DNA of 64,000 nucleotides from Proales similis (lineage: Eukaryota > Rotifera > Eurotatoria > Ploima > Proalidae), in contig JAGVRJ010000009.1 of the NCBI GenBank assembly GCA_019059635.1, positions 1,397,001 to 1,461,000 of the forward strand. The letters run 5' to 3'. The notes beneath the pieces were generated by a model. That model saw only the letters and a list, made by a program, of their open reading frames with translations, did not search any database and had not been told where the DNA came from. The position numbers and the translations under genes are program-made. Below are positions 31,963-42,690 of the stretch, in pieces. Within the stretch, counting starts at the first letter, position 1; each line of letters starts with the position of its first letter.

Positions 31963-32880
31963 TCAGAGTCTAGAGTGAACTGGCTGCTTGATCAGATTGT
32001 TGCGGAGCAAAAGATAGGATACGAAGCGGATGTGCTTGAGATAGATCTGCAGGTTCATTTCAGTCGGCAGGTTTAACTTGCGTTTTAACAGAGGCCAGAA
32101 ACGAGGCGAGAGCATCGAGACGACGAACAAGAGAATGTAGGCGTTTATGCCATAGAGCATGGGCGTGTTGGGCTGGACCAGGTTCTTCTCGAATAGCTCG
32201 TCTTCAAAGTAGAGCAGAACACGACCACGGTTGTGCTCGAAATTTCCTAGAACGCGACGGCCCAGGCTGATCAACGATTCGTCCAGAACAGAGACCGTCT
32301 TTGACTCGGCAATGTTGTTCTCGATGAACGTTTGGCTGCTCAAATAGTCGATCGAAATCCAAAATATCGACTCGACTTCGCTCGGATTGGCTCGTAGCGA
32401 CTCAGCTATCCAAAGGGTGTTTCTGTACGGATGCGCACAGTTCGGCTCTTTGTGCTTGAGCAGGCCGACTACGGGCACCATGTAGTGTCCGATCGGCGAA
32501 ATGAACGGACACAGCTGACAAACGAGATGAAAGTTGGCTCTGTCGAGGCCGATCTCCTCGTTTGCTTCGCGCAGCGCCGCCTCCACATAACTGGCGTCGG
32601 TGGTCTCGTCTACTTTGCCGCCGGGAAAGCACAGCTCGCCCGGAAACGATCTGAGCTTGAAGCTGCGTATAGTCAAAATGACGTAGAGCGTGCCATTCGA
32701 CTCGAATAAAATAACAGCCAAGGCGCATTTCACGAGTCGCTCGGGCGCGCCTATCTCCAGCCGGCAGTGAGGAAACGAGGCATAGTCGGCTACTGTTTGC
32801 TCGCTCACGCCCACTCGCTTGTGCGAGCAGTCAAATGGCCTAAACAGCTCGTGAACTCGTTCAATCACGTCGCTATTCAT
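31963..32880 (-). CDS. NUDT7-like Nudix hydrolase with peroxisomal signal
   Basis: A Nudix hydrolase of the CoA-diphosphatase (NUDT7/NUDT8/NUDT19) group, which cleaves coenzyme A or its esters at the pyrophosphate. I start at the ATG at 32880 (MNSDVIERVHELF); the frame further upstream begins only with GTG. Residues about 45-70 lead into KCALAVILFESNG, then RSFKLRSFPGELCFPGGKVD and the Nudix box GGKVDETTDASYVEAALRE followed by ANEEIGLD. The CoA-type segment is CPFISPIGHYMVPVVG. A C-terminal extension of about 120 residues contains YGINAYILLFVV. The protein ends in Ser-Arg-Leu, a PTS1-type tripeptide predicting import into peroxisomes (human NUDT7 ends Ser-Lys-Leu). Intronless. Confidence 0.88.
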   Translation of the reverse strand: MNSDVIERVHELFRPFDCSHKRVGVSEQTVADYASFPHCRLEIGAPERLVKCALAVILFESNGTLYVILTIRSFKLRSFPGELCFPGGKVDETTDASYVEAALREANEEIGLDRANFHLVCQLCPFISPIGHYMVPVVGLLKHKEPNCAHPYRNTLWIAESLRANPSEVESIFWISIDYLSSQTFIENNIAESKTVSVLDESLISLGRRVLGNFEHNRGRVLLYFEDELFEKNLVQPNTPMLYGINAYILLFVVSMLSPRFWPLLKRKLNLPTEMNLQIYLKHIRFVSYLLLRNNLIKQPVHSRL

Positions 32881-33366
32881 ATCATCCAACAATGCGAATG
32901 AATGTGCAACGCTTTTATGAAGGACGCGTGTGGCCTTCTCGTGCACTTCAACCGGATCGAACTAGAGCTGGATTCTTTAGAAACGGCGCTATTGAGCAAC
33001 CCTCTTCTAAATTCGCATCAAAATCATCTAGTCGGTGTCGGATAGGCATTTTCACCCGAGTTTTAGGGCAGGTCGACAAAAGGCGAATGAGAATCTCTTT
33101 AAAGCTGGCAATCACTTTTACTCGTTTTTTTTTCGAGCGAATCGCTTTTTTGTTTTGGATTATTTGATTGAGCTGGCTAATAGTGTCCTCTTTTTGGGAT
33201 AAAAAAAAAATAAAAAGCAAATAATGAATGTGCTGCCGGAACGAGGAGCAGAGGATTTGATTGAGAGAATGAAAAGAAGAGCAGAATGTTTAGCCGGTCG
33301 AAGATGATCTCGCTCTGCCTGACGATTGCGCTTTGGAGACGCTGGCCAATTGAATTTTTACAACAT
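32881..33366. other. spacer between Nudix and NAD kinase genes
   Basis: 486 bp, AT-rich with poly-A/T runs (33127-33133, 33200-33215). It must carry the Nudix gene promoter and 5' leader and the end of the NAD kinase transcript. No other gene seen. Confidence 0.5.
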
Positions 33367-33371
33367 TTATT
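33366..33371 (-). terminator. poly(A) signal overlapping the NAD kinase stop codon
   Basis: On the minus strand the gene ends GAA TAA ATG, so AATAAA contains the TAA stop. If used, the 3' UTR would be only the 10-30 nt to the cleavage site. Confidence 0.5.
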
Positions 33372-34747
33372 CAAGCTCGAATTTGGGCGTCTTGGCTTGC
33401 TCTTGTTCGTTGCCGACGCTCGACTGCTGCTTGGAATGGCCGATCAGTTTGAGCGAGCATGTGGACGACGAACTTGACGATAGGGACGAATGATTCATTG
33501 TGTAGCAGGCGTTGAGCGGCAGCTGCTTTTGCCTCTGGTTCCAGTTGAGGCACATGCCCAGCCCTTCGAACCAGTCGTTTATTTGGTCATTGCGGCAAAT
33601 AGAAGGTAACGGAAACTCAGATGTGGTTATCGACAGATAAGTGCCGTGCTTAAGCTCGTTTGTGTTGCGTCCGTCCACCGAATACCAGGCGGTGTGGCGC
33701 GCGTCCTCGCTCAGTGCGACCTTGAGTTCGACTCCGGCCGGAACTACGATCGGTCTAAACGAGAGCGAGTGAGCGCAGATGGGCGCAATAACTATGGCCG
33801 GCACACTCGGGTGGCTCATTGACGCACCGGCGGCCATCGCATATGCGGTTGAGCCCGTAGGCGTCGAGATGATCAGTCCGTCGCCTTGAACCGTGGTGAT
33901 CAAATAGTCGTTGACGTACAAGTCCAAATTGGACAAGAACGGGCTCGGACCGCGGCTGACAACCACTTCGTTGAGTGCGAGCCAGTCGAGCCCTTCAGTG
34001 TCCAATGAATCGTTGGCGTAGCTGCTGTCGTTGAATCTGCTCGAATTGAACACTTGGCTTTCGAACAGATTTGGCGGCGTCGAATCGACTTGTTCGTCGT
34101 TGTCGTCTGTGATTAGTTCAAGTTTGCAGCGAAGGCGATTGCGAAGCAACAGCGGCACGCCTCCCTTCAGCACTCCTTTGAGATATTCCTGATAGTTTTG
34201 AAAGTCGAACGGACACAAAAAGCCTAGAGAGCCCATGTGAATGGACAGCACCGGCGGACAGCTTTCCTGAGATCGGGCTCATTCAATGAGAGCAAGAGAC
34301 TAGCCAGGACGAGGTCACCGCTTACCTGAAACACGGACGAGGCGTGAATGAGAGTTCCGTCGCCGCCCATGCAAACAATCAAGTCAATGAGACAGCGGTG
34401 GTCTTCTTTATCGTGCTTGCTGAAACGACGCAGCAGAGCGCCTCGTTCGGCATGAAAACTCGCTTGGCTCGCTCTACTCAGCTCCTCGTCAGCCTTCAGC
34501 TCCGCATTTTCGTACTCTCCTTTCTCGATGTAAACAACCAGATTGTGTTTCTACGTTTTGATTTAAACGTTGACTCGATCGGCAAATAGGAGACACAGAT
34601 TCCTACATAGATCAGGTACTTGAGCATTTCGGCGAACGGCTCGTACAAATTGCTGCCGAGCTTTTTTAGCACAAGCACGTGCAAAGGCGGCTTGATCCAT
34701 GAGAGCTGAAGTGAAAGCGGGTCTTGAATTAACCTTGATGTGAGCAT
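33367..34747 (-). CDS. NADK: NAD kinase, cytosolic animal type
   Basis: Makes NADP+ from NAD+ and ATP. Three exons are visible. The first (from ATG 34747) has LIQDPLSLQLSWIKPPLHVLVLKK, matching the start of the human catalytic core. The second gives NLVVYIEKGEY and the GGDGT motif (CMGGDGTLIHASSVFQ). The third has SIHMGSLGFLCPF, LNEVVVSRGPSPFLSNLDLY and the conserved TTVQGDGLIISTPTGSTAYAMA. It continues with APICAHSLSFRPIVVPAGVEL and ITTSEFPLPSICRND, ending at 33367. The protein lacks the roughly 85-residue regulatory N-terminus of human NADK and has a Ser-rich C-terminal tail. The two introns are about 56-60 nt. Confidence 0.94.
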
Positions 34748-36870
34748 TTTTAATTTCCATTAAACTCAAAATTCGTTTGGCAATTCTGCATTAATTAGCT
34801 GCTTTTTAAAATGAAGCCTCGATCTCAAGCAATTGGTGAACTATTCGTAAAAGTGATTTGATTCCCTTTTTTGTGTCTCCTCTCTCTCTCTCTCTTTTAT
34901 AATGGCATCAAGGTGCCACGAGCGATTTCATATCACATTTTAGAGCTGTCAAGCGCGTGCGCTCAGGTGTTTTGATCGCATGAATTGCTGAATCATTGAC
35001 AAATACGTGTACTCACAGAAGGTGATCGTCCGTCACTTTTTTAAGTGTCGCTTTAGGTCCGTAGTTTTTGCGCTGAGCAGGAGCGTACATTGCCCTGCGC
35101 ACGGGTCTGTTTTTAAGCCGAACCGCATATTAGCAGAGTGACTAGCAGTTGCGACTAGAAAGTAGTTACTCTCGGCAGTGATAGCGTCCGGGCGCACGAG
35201 ACGGCTCGACATCGCCTTCCACTGGCTTATCTGTCAGATGAGCGATACCAAAAGACGCTTCGTGACAGCTGGTCGAGTTGAGCGCCTCGTTTCTGCCTGT
35301 GTACGATTCGTGCGACTCGTTCAAGTTTACTTTGGATTAGAGGACAAATGAGAACGAAGCAAGTAGGCAGAGTGGAGCAATTAGACGTAGTCTGGTTTGC
35401 TTTCACTTCTTGAGCAGAGTAAATATCGAATCGCAAATTACTTGATCGATTTGGAGAAGTGACATTGATGCTGGGCAGCTGCTGTGCCTTATCTTCTCTT
35501 TGTGAGCTCATTTAACTACTGCTTAGGTTCGAGTCGACGGCTGACTCCTCTGACGACCAACTGTTTTTCTAGACTTAGAGCTAGCTGACGTGAATTAGTC
35601 GCTCGTTGTCGTCTTGCACGTTCTACCAACAGGCGACTATTTGCTATATATTAGGATTCACTTTTACACAATGTTTCATAATTACGCCCGCCCTCTCTCT
35701 CTCTCTCTATTCCGTCCCCCTCTGATTGAGCATAATTTTCAAGCGCAGTTCAAACATGGTTTTTGCTGAGTTCATTTCTATTTTTGTCGGGTTCACTTTG
35801 CCCATGAGGACAACTGCCATTGCCACAGACATTGACTCGCATTTGATGGCAGACTTTGAAGCCTGTGCCTTATTCGCTCCTCTTCCTTCTGATCCTCAAG
35901 GCTAAATTTGGAGCCTCTCTAGGTTCTCTAATGCCTCGTTCAACCGCTGATCATTTCCATTTTTTTTTTATTTCTTTCGCTTTCTGCTCATTTGGAATTG
36001 GCGAACCGAATGAGACCAAGAACAAAAGAAGGCGAACAAAGTTGGCGGAATGACGCAAATCATCGAAGAAACGTGAACATGAAATAATCGACGCGAATGA
36101 AAGAAACACCGACCGACAAGCATCGTCAGATATTTGCGTCTCGAACTTAATTAACTTGGCTGTGGTGATGAATTGAACGTGTTGAAGATTTAATTTTCAA
36201 TTTTCATTGACCCGAATATGAAGGAAGGCGGCGAGAGGATGTGGGGTGCGCGGGCGATCGAGGGCGGAATTGAAAGCAGCATTCTTGACGCCCTGGCAAC
36301 GAGATTGAATAAATGAGCCAACTGGGACTGTGAACAGACACGAAATAAAAGAATCAATGATCCGACTGGACGCTTCTCTTGAGTGAGAGAGAGAGAGACA
36401 GAAACGAAAAAGGAAAAGCTGAGAGGGAGTCGGTTAATTAGCCCAAGGTGCGACCAGGTTCGTGTAGATACCTGCTGATCAGCTTATTAAAGAATCAACT
36501 GCTTGCTTACAGCATTAGGTATGCCATTCCAGCCCATTGCGGCTCCTCTAGCTGCTTAATTAAATAGGCGATGATGCGAGAAATAAATCCGGATTTGCGC
36601 AGCGCCAATCTTAAAGACACGAAATTTTCTAATTAAAATAAGAAATGAACAAATAGCTCGGTGTCTGATAGGTCATTTGTAGACACAAGCATCTGACACA
36701 AACAGAATCCGCATTGATTCTCTCTACTTTTGACTGCTTAACCGACGCCCTTCTAGTAATGTGTGAGAAAGGCTCGCGAATAAAAATCATCTTGTCGGGT
36801 AATTCAGTGCACATACATGTTGACCGAGTAAAACGTTTGAAAGCAATTGACTGCTGCTGCTGCTTTTAAG
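34748..36870. other. PAX6 upstream region
   Basis: 2.1 kb with no recognised coding exon except that a short first PAX6 exon must lie here or further upstream: the paired-domain exon starts in mid-codon and has no ATG before the domain. It contains a CT tract (34879-34897), another near 35692-35708, AT-rich blocks with TTAATT-type sites, and a GA tract near 36389-36398. Probably promoter and enhancer DNA. Confidence 0.5.
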
Positions 36871-39789
36871 GACACAGTGGCGTGAATCAGCTCGGCGGCG
36901 TGTTTGTCAACGGCCGGCCACTGCCCGACTCGATGAGGAAGAAAATCGTGGAGATGGCGCAGAGTGGAATGCGGCCGTGCGAAATATCGCGTCAACTTCA
37001 AGTCTCAAACGGATGCGTGAGCAAGATACTCAGTCGGTTCTATGAGACGGGCTCAATAAAGCCGAAAGCGATCGGCGGAAGCAAGCCCCGAGTGGCCACT
37101 CCGCAAATAATCGAGCAAATCAAAGCGTTCAAGCAAGAGAATCCATCCATCTTCGCTTGGGAAATAAGACAAAAGCTGATCAAGAGAAAGTTTTGCTCAA
37201 TTGACTCGATGCCAAGTGTAAGCCCGCTATTCCTATTTCTTCTTCGTTTCTCTCTTTCTTTGATTCAGTGTCCTAGTCATCGTTCGCTAACTGCTGGCAT
37301 TCTTCTTCCATAGATATCCTCGATAAATCGAGTGCTGCGTACACTGAGCTCGAAAACCGAGGCCACATTGTCAAGTCGAAAGCATTCAAGCTGCGAACTC
37401 GATGAGCAGGAGGAGAACGAGGCACTTGTGATCGAGAGCGATGCGCATCCGAGTTCAATCGCATCAAAGAGTCGCGATCTAAAAGAGTTTGAAACGCTCG
37501 GCACCAATCAGAGGAGCATAAAACTCAGCAATAAGCAGCTGCTGATCGCCAAATGTGAACAGCAACAGCAGCAACTTCAAAGTCGACAAGCCGAGCAGCA
37601 ACAAGAAAAGCTGGAAAATATCGGACATTTGTCTGCAGCCGCCGCTCATCTCTGGGCGCCATTTATTTATCAAAGCGGTAAGTACACGACCGCCTCGGGC
37701 ATTCGTTGTCACTTGAGATTAGGACCCTGTCTTGTTGATGCTCATTTTCTTATCTCTTCCTATTGAGATTTCTATTGAGACGCACTATAATTAGAAGCTA
37801 AACACCTTCACTTGCCTCGAAACAATCGCGTCGAGATCTCAAGATGAAGGATTATGAACTCGAGTTGATTTGAGGCCGTGTGTTGATTCTTTGCTGCTCG
37901 AGGACAGCCAGAGGATCGATGAATGCGATCATCATCACATTTCTCTTCAAGACGTCAGCAATTAAAAGCAATCTTGCGAGCAACAGGGCTAGCAACCAAC
38001 AAGCAAGCTGCCACTCGTTCACTTGATTGGCTCAGATTAACAACAAGCGTGCTTGTGTTTGTGTGTGTGTGTATTTGTCATGACGATCTTGTGATTTTTT
38101 TTCTCCTTTCCAAAGCGCCCACCAAAGATTTTCGAGTTAGATAAGAAACAAAGGTGAGGAAAGAAAAGCAGCAGAAAGGAGGCTAAGAGTCGCCTTGACA
38201 GTAGTAGCAGCCGAGGGAGTAGCAGTCTGTCTATTCAATGTCTAGATGAAGCTTTCTTTTTTTCTTTTTTTTTTGGCTCAGCAGCGAACCATTGAGACAA
38301 AGGTGAGCCAAGCTGAAACGACGCAAGCCTCTCTCGCGCTGTCTTGACTAAGATCGTTCGGATCAAGATGATGATGATGAATTGAGCAACTTCTTTTTGA
38401 CGCTTTTGGAATGTAATGGGTGCAAGCGTGCGCTTTCGCACATTGCGCTCGCATAGTTTTCCGCGCTCCAGTTGATTCCATAAATTATTATGCAGAAAGA
38501 ACACATTGGGACGCCGGCCGGCAACAGTCGGATAAAAGAGATTGAGCTCTCTGGTTTGTTTGTTTCAGTATTTCTGACGCGTAAAGCAAAGCCAAGTCGA
38601 AGGCGGCGAGACAAACGAGCCAGACAGATAGGCTAAAAGAATTGCTTTAGTTGCATATATTTATAATCAAGGCTGGAGTTGAACATGTTTGAGAGCGTAA
38701 ATGTGTCGAATCAAGTCGAACTGCGAGGCTCAGGTTAGAGCTGCTTTGGCGCTTAGAAATCTCTTTTCAGTTGAACTTCTTCTTATTCGTGTTCTTGCTC
38801 TTTGCTTGCCTGTGACTTGCGTTTGCTCCAGATCTAAAATTCTGTTCGACTCGTTTAGTGGAGAATTGGAGCCGACAACAAGCCATCAACAGTGGCTACC
38901 GAATGAACAACCATCAGGCATTCTCTCCGGAAAAAATTGACTTCAACAAACAACAGCAACAACCTATTTACTCCTATCCAATGCCCACTGGCTACAATTA
39001 CGCGAGCATTCCGAGCCGATGGACGCAGCCAGTCTACAGCCAGAGCGAACAGATCAACGCCGCCTACTCCATCTTCCCACAACAGTGTGCCGACGAACCG
39101 CTGTCAATGCAGCAGGGCGGCAACGCATTCAACGTGTCTAGTCAAAAGCGAGCTAGACGATGCGACGTGCGATCAGTTAAAGACGGCAATGGCGGCCGAA
39201 GTCGCTCAAAACCGCAGCGCAGTCGCACCTCATTCTCGACTAATCAGCTGAACATTCTTGAAAAGGGTAATTTCCTTTTCGTTTGGTCATCAAGCGCGGG
39301 TTTGACCTTGAGCGGAAACTAAAAGAGTTCGAGCGAACCCATTACCCGGACGGACAAGCGCGCGAGCAATTGTCCAAGAGACTCAAGCTGCAAGAGACCA
39401 AAATTCAAGTCTGGTTCTCGAATCGAAGGGCCAAGTGGCGCCGCGAAGAGAAAGAAGCCAACAAACGACGATCAGTGACCTCGAACGCTTCTTCGATTTC
39501 CAACTCACCAAGTTCGGTGAATCAGCCGTTTACCTCAATTTTAAATTCGCAATCGCCCGGGCTCATAAATGGCCCATTTCAGCCAACAACAGACGAGGCG
39601 TTCAACTTTCAGGATTCAATGTAAGAACACAAGCGCACTTGCTAAGCACAATTGCATCATCTCATAGTTCCCGTTTGGCCCAGGCTGAGTGGAAAGAAGA
39701 CGTTTGACGATGGACTCGACTACCCGCGCGAATTGGACGACACATTTCAGCTGCCCACTCTGAGCGAAAATTTCTTCTCCAACTTTTAG
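36871..39789 (+). CDS. PAX6: PAX6/eyeless transcription factor (5' exon not found)
   Basis: Exons: 36871-37217, 37314-37677, 38859-39266, 39326-39620, 39684-39789. The first carries the PAI subdomain and linker of the paired domain: [20 protein letters not shown], ...[47 protein letters not shown]. The second continues with [12 protein letters not shown] and a Gln-rich linker. The third and fourth form the homeodomain: [55 protein letters not shown], with Ser at position 50 as in PAX proteins. The 59-nt intron 39267-39325 splits the homeodomain at LEK|EFERT. The C-terminal region is short (about 105 residues) and Ser/Asn-rich, ending in SENFFSNF. In the paired domain, residues 42, 44 and 47 read Gln, Gln, Asn. 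A 1181-nt intron lies between exons two and three. Confidence 0.95.
37678..38858 (+). other. PAX6 intron, 1181 nt
   Basis: The long intron between paired-domain and homeodomain halves. It has a TG-rich run near 38057-38072 and a T-rich run near 38255-38273. No exon recognised. Its size contrasts with the 59-96 nt introns elsewhere in the gene and makes it a candidate for enhancers. Confidence 0.6.
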
Positions 39790-40248
39790 CTTTCTCTCTC
39801 TCTCTCTTGCTCATTTTAGACTGTGAAGCTTATTCACTCAATCAAGCAGTCTTTTAGTTTATTTTCTTGGCCCGACTCGTTTTCTGGACTTTTATTTTTC
39901 GACTCACCATTGACATTCAATGTCTTGCTGTTTGTAGCATATCAACTAAGAAACAAGGAGACGTTTACCCAAACGCATGACCAAACGCTTGTCGGCGATT
40001 TGTTTTATTACAGTTGTAGCTAAGTTAAAAACTGATTATAACGGCGCTCTTACATTTGCCTCAGTCGGGGAGAGAAGAGCGGACAATGGAAGCCAAAGCA
40101 TAAATAAATTAAAATTCAAAAAAGGTCAGGCATCGTCCTTCAAATTTTTAAAGCGAGCGGCCAGACATCAAGCGGACACGGTCAGACTGTTGGACTAGAA
40201 GAGCGTGTTCTCTCAATTTCCTCATTTGCCTACCACCCAGCGCACGCG
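39790..40248. other. convergent spacer PAX6 / ANKS1-like
   Basis: 459 bp holding the two 3' UTRs. AATAAA on plus lies near 40100-40105 (in CATAAATAAATT). No gene seen. Confidence 0.45.
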
Positions 40249-42690
40249 TTACTCGTTTATTCGATTGAAATTGTTCTTGCAAAACAACTCGTAGGCCACA
40301 TCGAACGCCTGTCCGATTGTGAGTATGACCTCGGTAGTCCGCTCTCGCTGCTCGCAGGCAAATACGTGGCAATAATAAGGCGTGTCGGGCTCCTGCTGAG
40401 TCGTGAATGCAAAGTAGCTCAAATCGTCCTGATCCTGGCAAACGTTGTTTATGCACTTTATGTCGTGGTTCCACAGCAGTTGCTTTAGGACGGTTATTAG
40501 GGGCCGGCGATCAACAAATGTGAAGTGCTCATTACTTTGCTGACGGGATGCAGCAGCTGGATGCCGTTCATCGATATGGACAGCTCTACTTTGGGAAGCG
40601 GATGCGGATTGTTTTTTGTCGATTTCTGTGTCGGTTTTAATGTTCAATTTGGATTGGCTCGCATCAAACGTTAGGTTAAAGGTTTTTTCTTCATCTAACC
40701 TTGAGCCGGTCTATGGTCTGTTTGACCGGATCTTGTGACTTGAGAGGCTTCAAAGCGGACGAGCCGAGGTACTTGTTCGATTATCAGCCATTAGCAGCTA
40801 CCAAAAAGGGAAAAGGGTCGACCAGCTACCTTGACCACGTGATTGCAGCTTGACTTGATTAGATTTTGTGGATCATTGTGCCAGGCAAGTTTTGGCTTTG
40901 CAGTCGCAGCCCTCTCCTCTGATTTGCTCTTTAAGCAGCCATTTTGTTTTGAACAGTTTCTCTCAGGCTGGCGATCGGGAGACGTTGTTCGATTGTTGCA
41001 AACTGACAGAATTTGTTCGAGCTCTTCGTCCAGCTTGCTGCTAGACGGCGTCTGACTCGACTGAGACGAGCACGAGACCTTGTCTGTGAGCATTTCCTTG
41101 AGCGATTCGTTCGTTATCTCATCGCTGCCAACAAGACGCTCGACGCCCTCTCGGCTGCTGACCGCTCGTTCGTTCGTCTCTCCGACGCGCATCGCCCTCA
41201 TGCAAGCTAAAATACGCTGACGATGGCCAACAAACGGAATCTTCAGCATCTTTTAAACCTTCAGACAAACGGAATCGCTCAGAGCAAAAGAAATGCGCTC
41301 ACTATGGCCAGATCGAGTTCGCCTAGTTTGCACAGCTGTTCCAGTCGATCGATTCTGTTTAGCTGGAAATTGCTTGCGTAGTCGGCAAGGTCCAAAAAGT
41401 CGAGCAAGCCGGAGACTGTTTCCAATTTCACTCGTTTTTGTCCTTTTTTGCATTTTAAATAGAATGAGATTTCCAAGGTCAGGACTCGTACAGGACTTGT
41501 GGTTGTTACCAACAAGTTGAATGTTGGTCGGAAGAGCTCTGACCGCGTTCATGAGCTTTTCAATTTTCTTTGTGTCGCGGACGCCGATGTTCCTCAAATG
41601 CGTTTCGTTGAGCACTTCGTTCTAAGAGGCGAAATTCAAATCGCCGAGTCATTCTGGTGGACACGAACAAAGTGATTACCAAAAAGCTCGTGTCGTCGAA
41701 GCCGTTAGTGATCAAGTCAAACTCGTACTCTCGCAGGTCGAGCAAACGCAAGAACTCGCCGAGCGCCTTGTGCTTTTCATTCCTCTGGCTTAGATAGGCG
41801 CTGACCACTCTGTCGTACTTTGAGCTCCGTTTGTCTCTCAGCAGCGTGCACAAATCGCTCAAGTTGCTGCTCTGCGACTTTTTCATCGTCGGCTCTTTTG
41901 GCTCGGCCTTGACTTGGTTGCTTGTTTGGCCGCGAGAGCAGCCTTTCGACAAAGGCCCACTTTCGTTAAGTATCAAATCGAGCGATTCGAATATGCTGCT
42001 TATCTATTCATTGACGAGATAAGACTTCGATTCAAATCGATTTTAATTGCATCTCATACCTGGGCCCACTCATTGCTCACGTCGCTGGCCGAGATGGCCG
42101 CCTCTTTTTCCCGCAGCTGACTGGGTTGAGCAGGAGACGATGCGACTGGTATGATGAGCTTGGTTGTTCTTATGTGTGGACTGCCGCTTGAGTTGACTGT
42201 GGACTCGGCTTTACTTTCTGCGTTCAGTTTCACGAACGAATAGGGCAGCGGAGGCAGGTCGGTGTGGCTCTTTTGAACATTTGGCGCTGTTTGGGCGCAG
42301 GTTGCGCGTTGAAGCGCCTTTTTCGGCACTCGATGGGTCAGGAGCATGAGACGCTCGAATTCGTCTTGATCACTGTTCGACTGGCTTTGCTTTGAATCAA
42401 TATCGTCTAGGCGATTGAGCGAGCGGTTCAAGTTAATGGATCGTTCGGTTCGATAGGTCTTAGCTGGGCCAGCGGCCAGAGCAGGGCGGCTGCGAACTGC
42501 GCCATCCAACACGCGGCCTGTCTTGAAGCTTTCAGACGTTGTAACGCTATCCGAGGCCGACTCGTCCATTGAGCTCTCGAATTGAGATTCTGATATGCCC
42601 GAGCTGCTCATCTCTGTTACGGGCCTCATCTCGTTCGACTCGAGCCTTCGACGATCTCTTGACTTTTGACACGTCAATCTCGATTGCGAT
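40249..42690 (-). CDS. ANKS1-like adaptor (SAM-SAM-PTB)
   Basis: An adaptor resembling ANKS1A/ANKS1B (Odin/AIDA-1). In minus-strand order there is first a Ser-rich segment of about 200 residues. SAM1 follows: LRLLDLREYEFDLITNGFDD, then EVLNETHLRNIGVRDTKKIE (family: YESKLLLNGFDD and DLRDIGI). SAM2 is GLLDFLDLADYASNFQLNRI, ending PFVGHRQRILACMR (family: LLGHRKRIIASL). A Ser-rich linker leads to the PTB domain: the LGS strand near 40760, then LSYFAFTTQQEPDTPYYCHV and VILTIGQAFDVAYELF, matching YHYCHVFS and EIILTLGQAFEVAYQLA of ANKS1. The stop is at 40249. No ankyrin repeats appear in the 2.1 kb upstream. The first in-frame ATG is at 42629; the exon may begin earlier at a splice acceptor at 42690. 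Confidence 0.85.
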
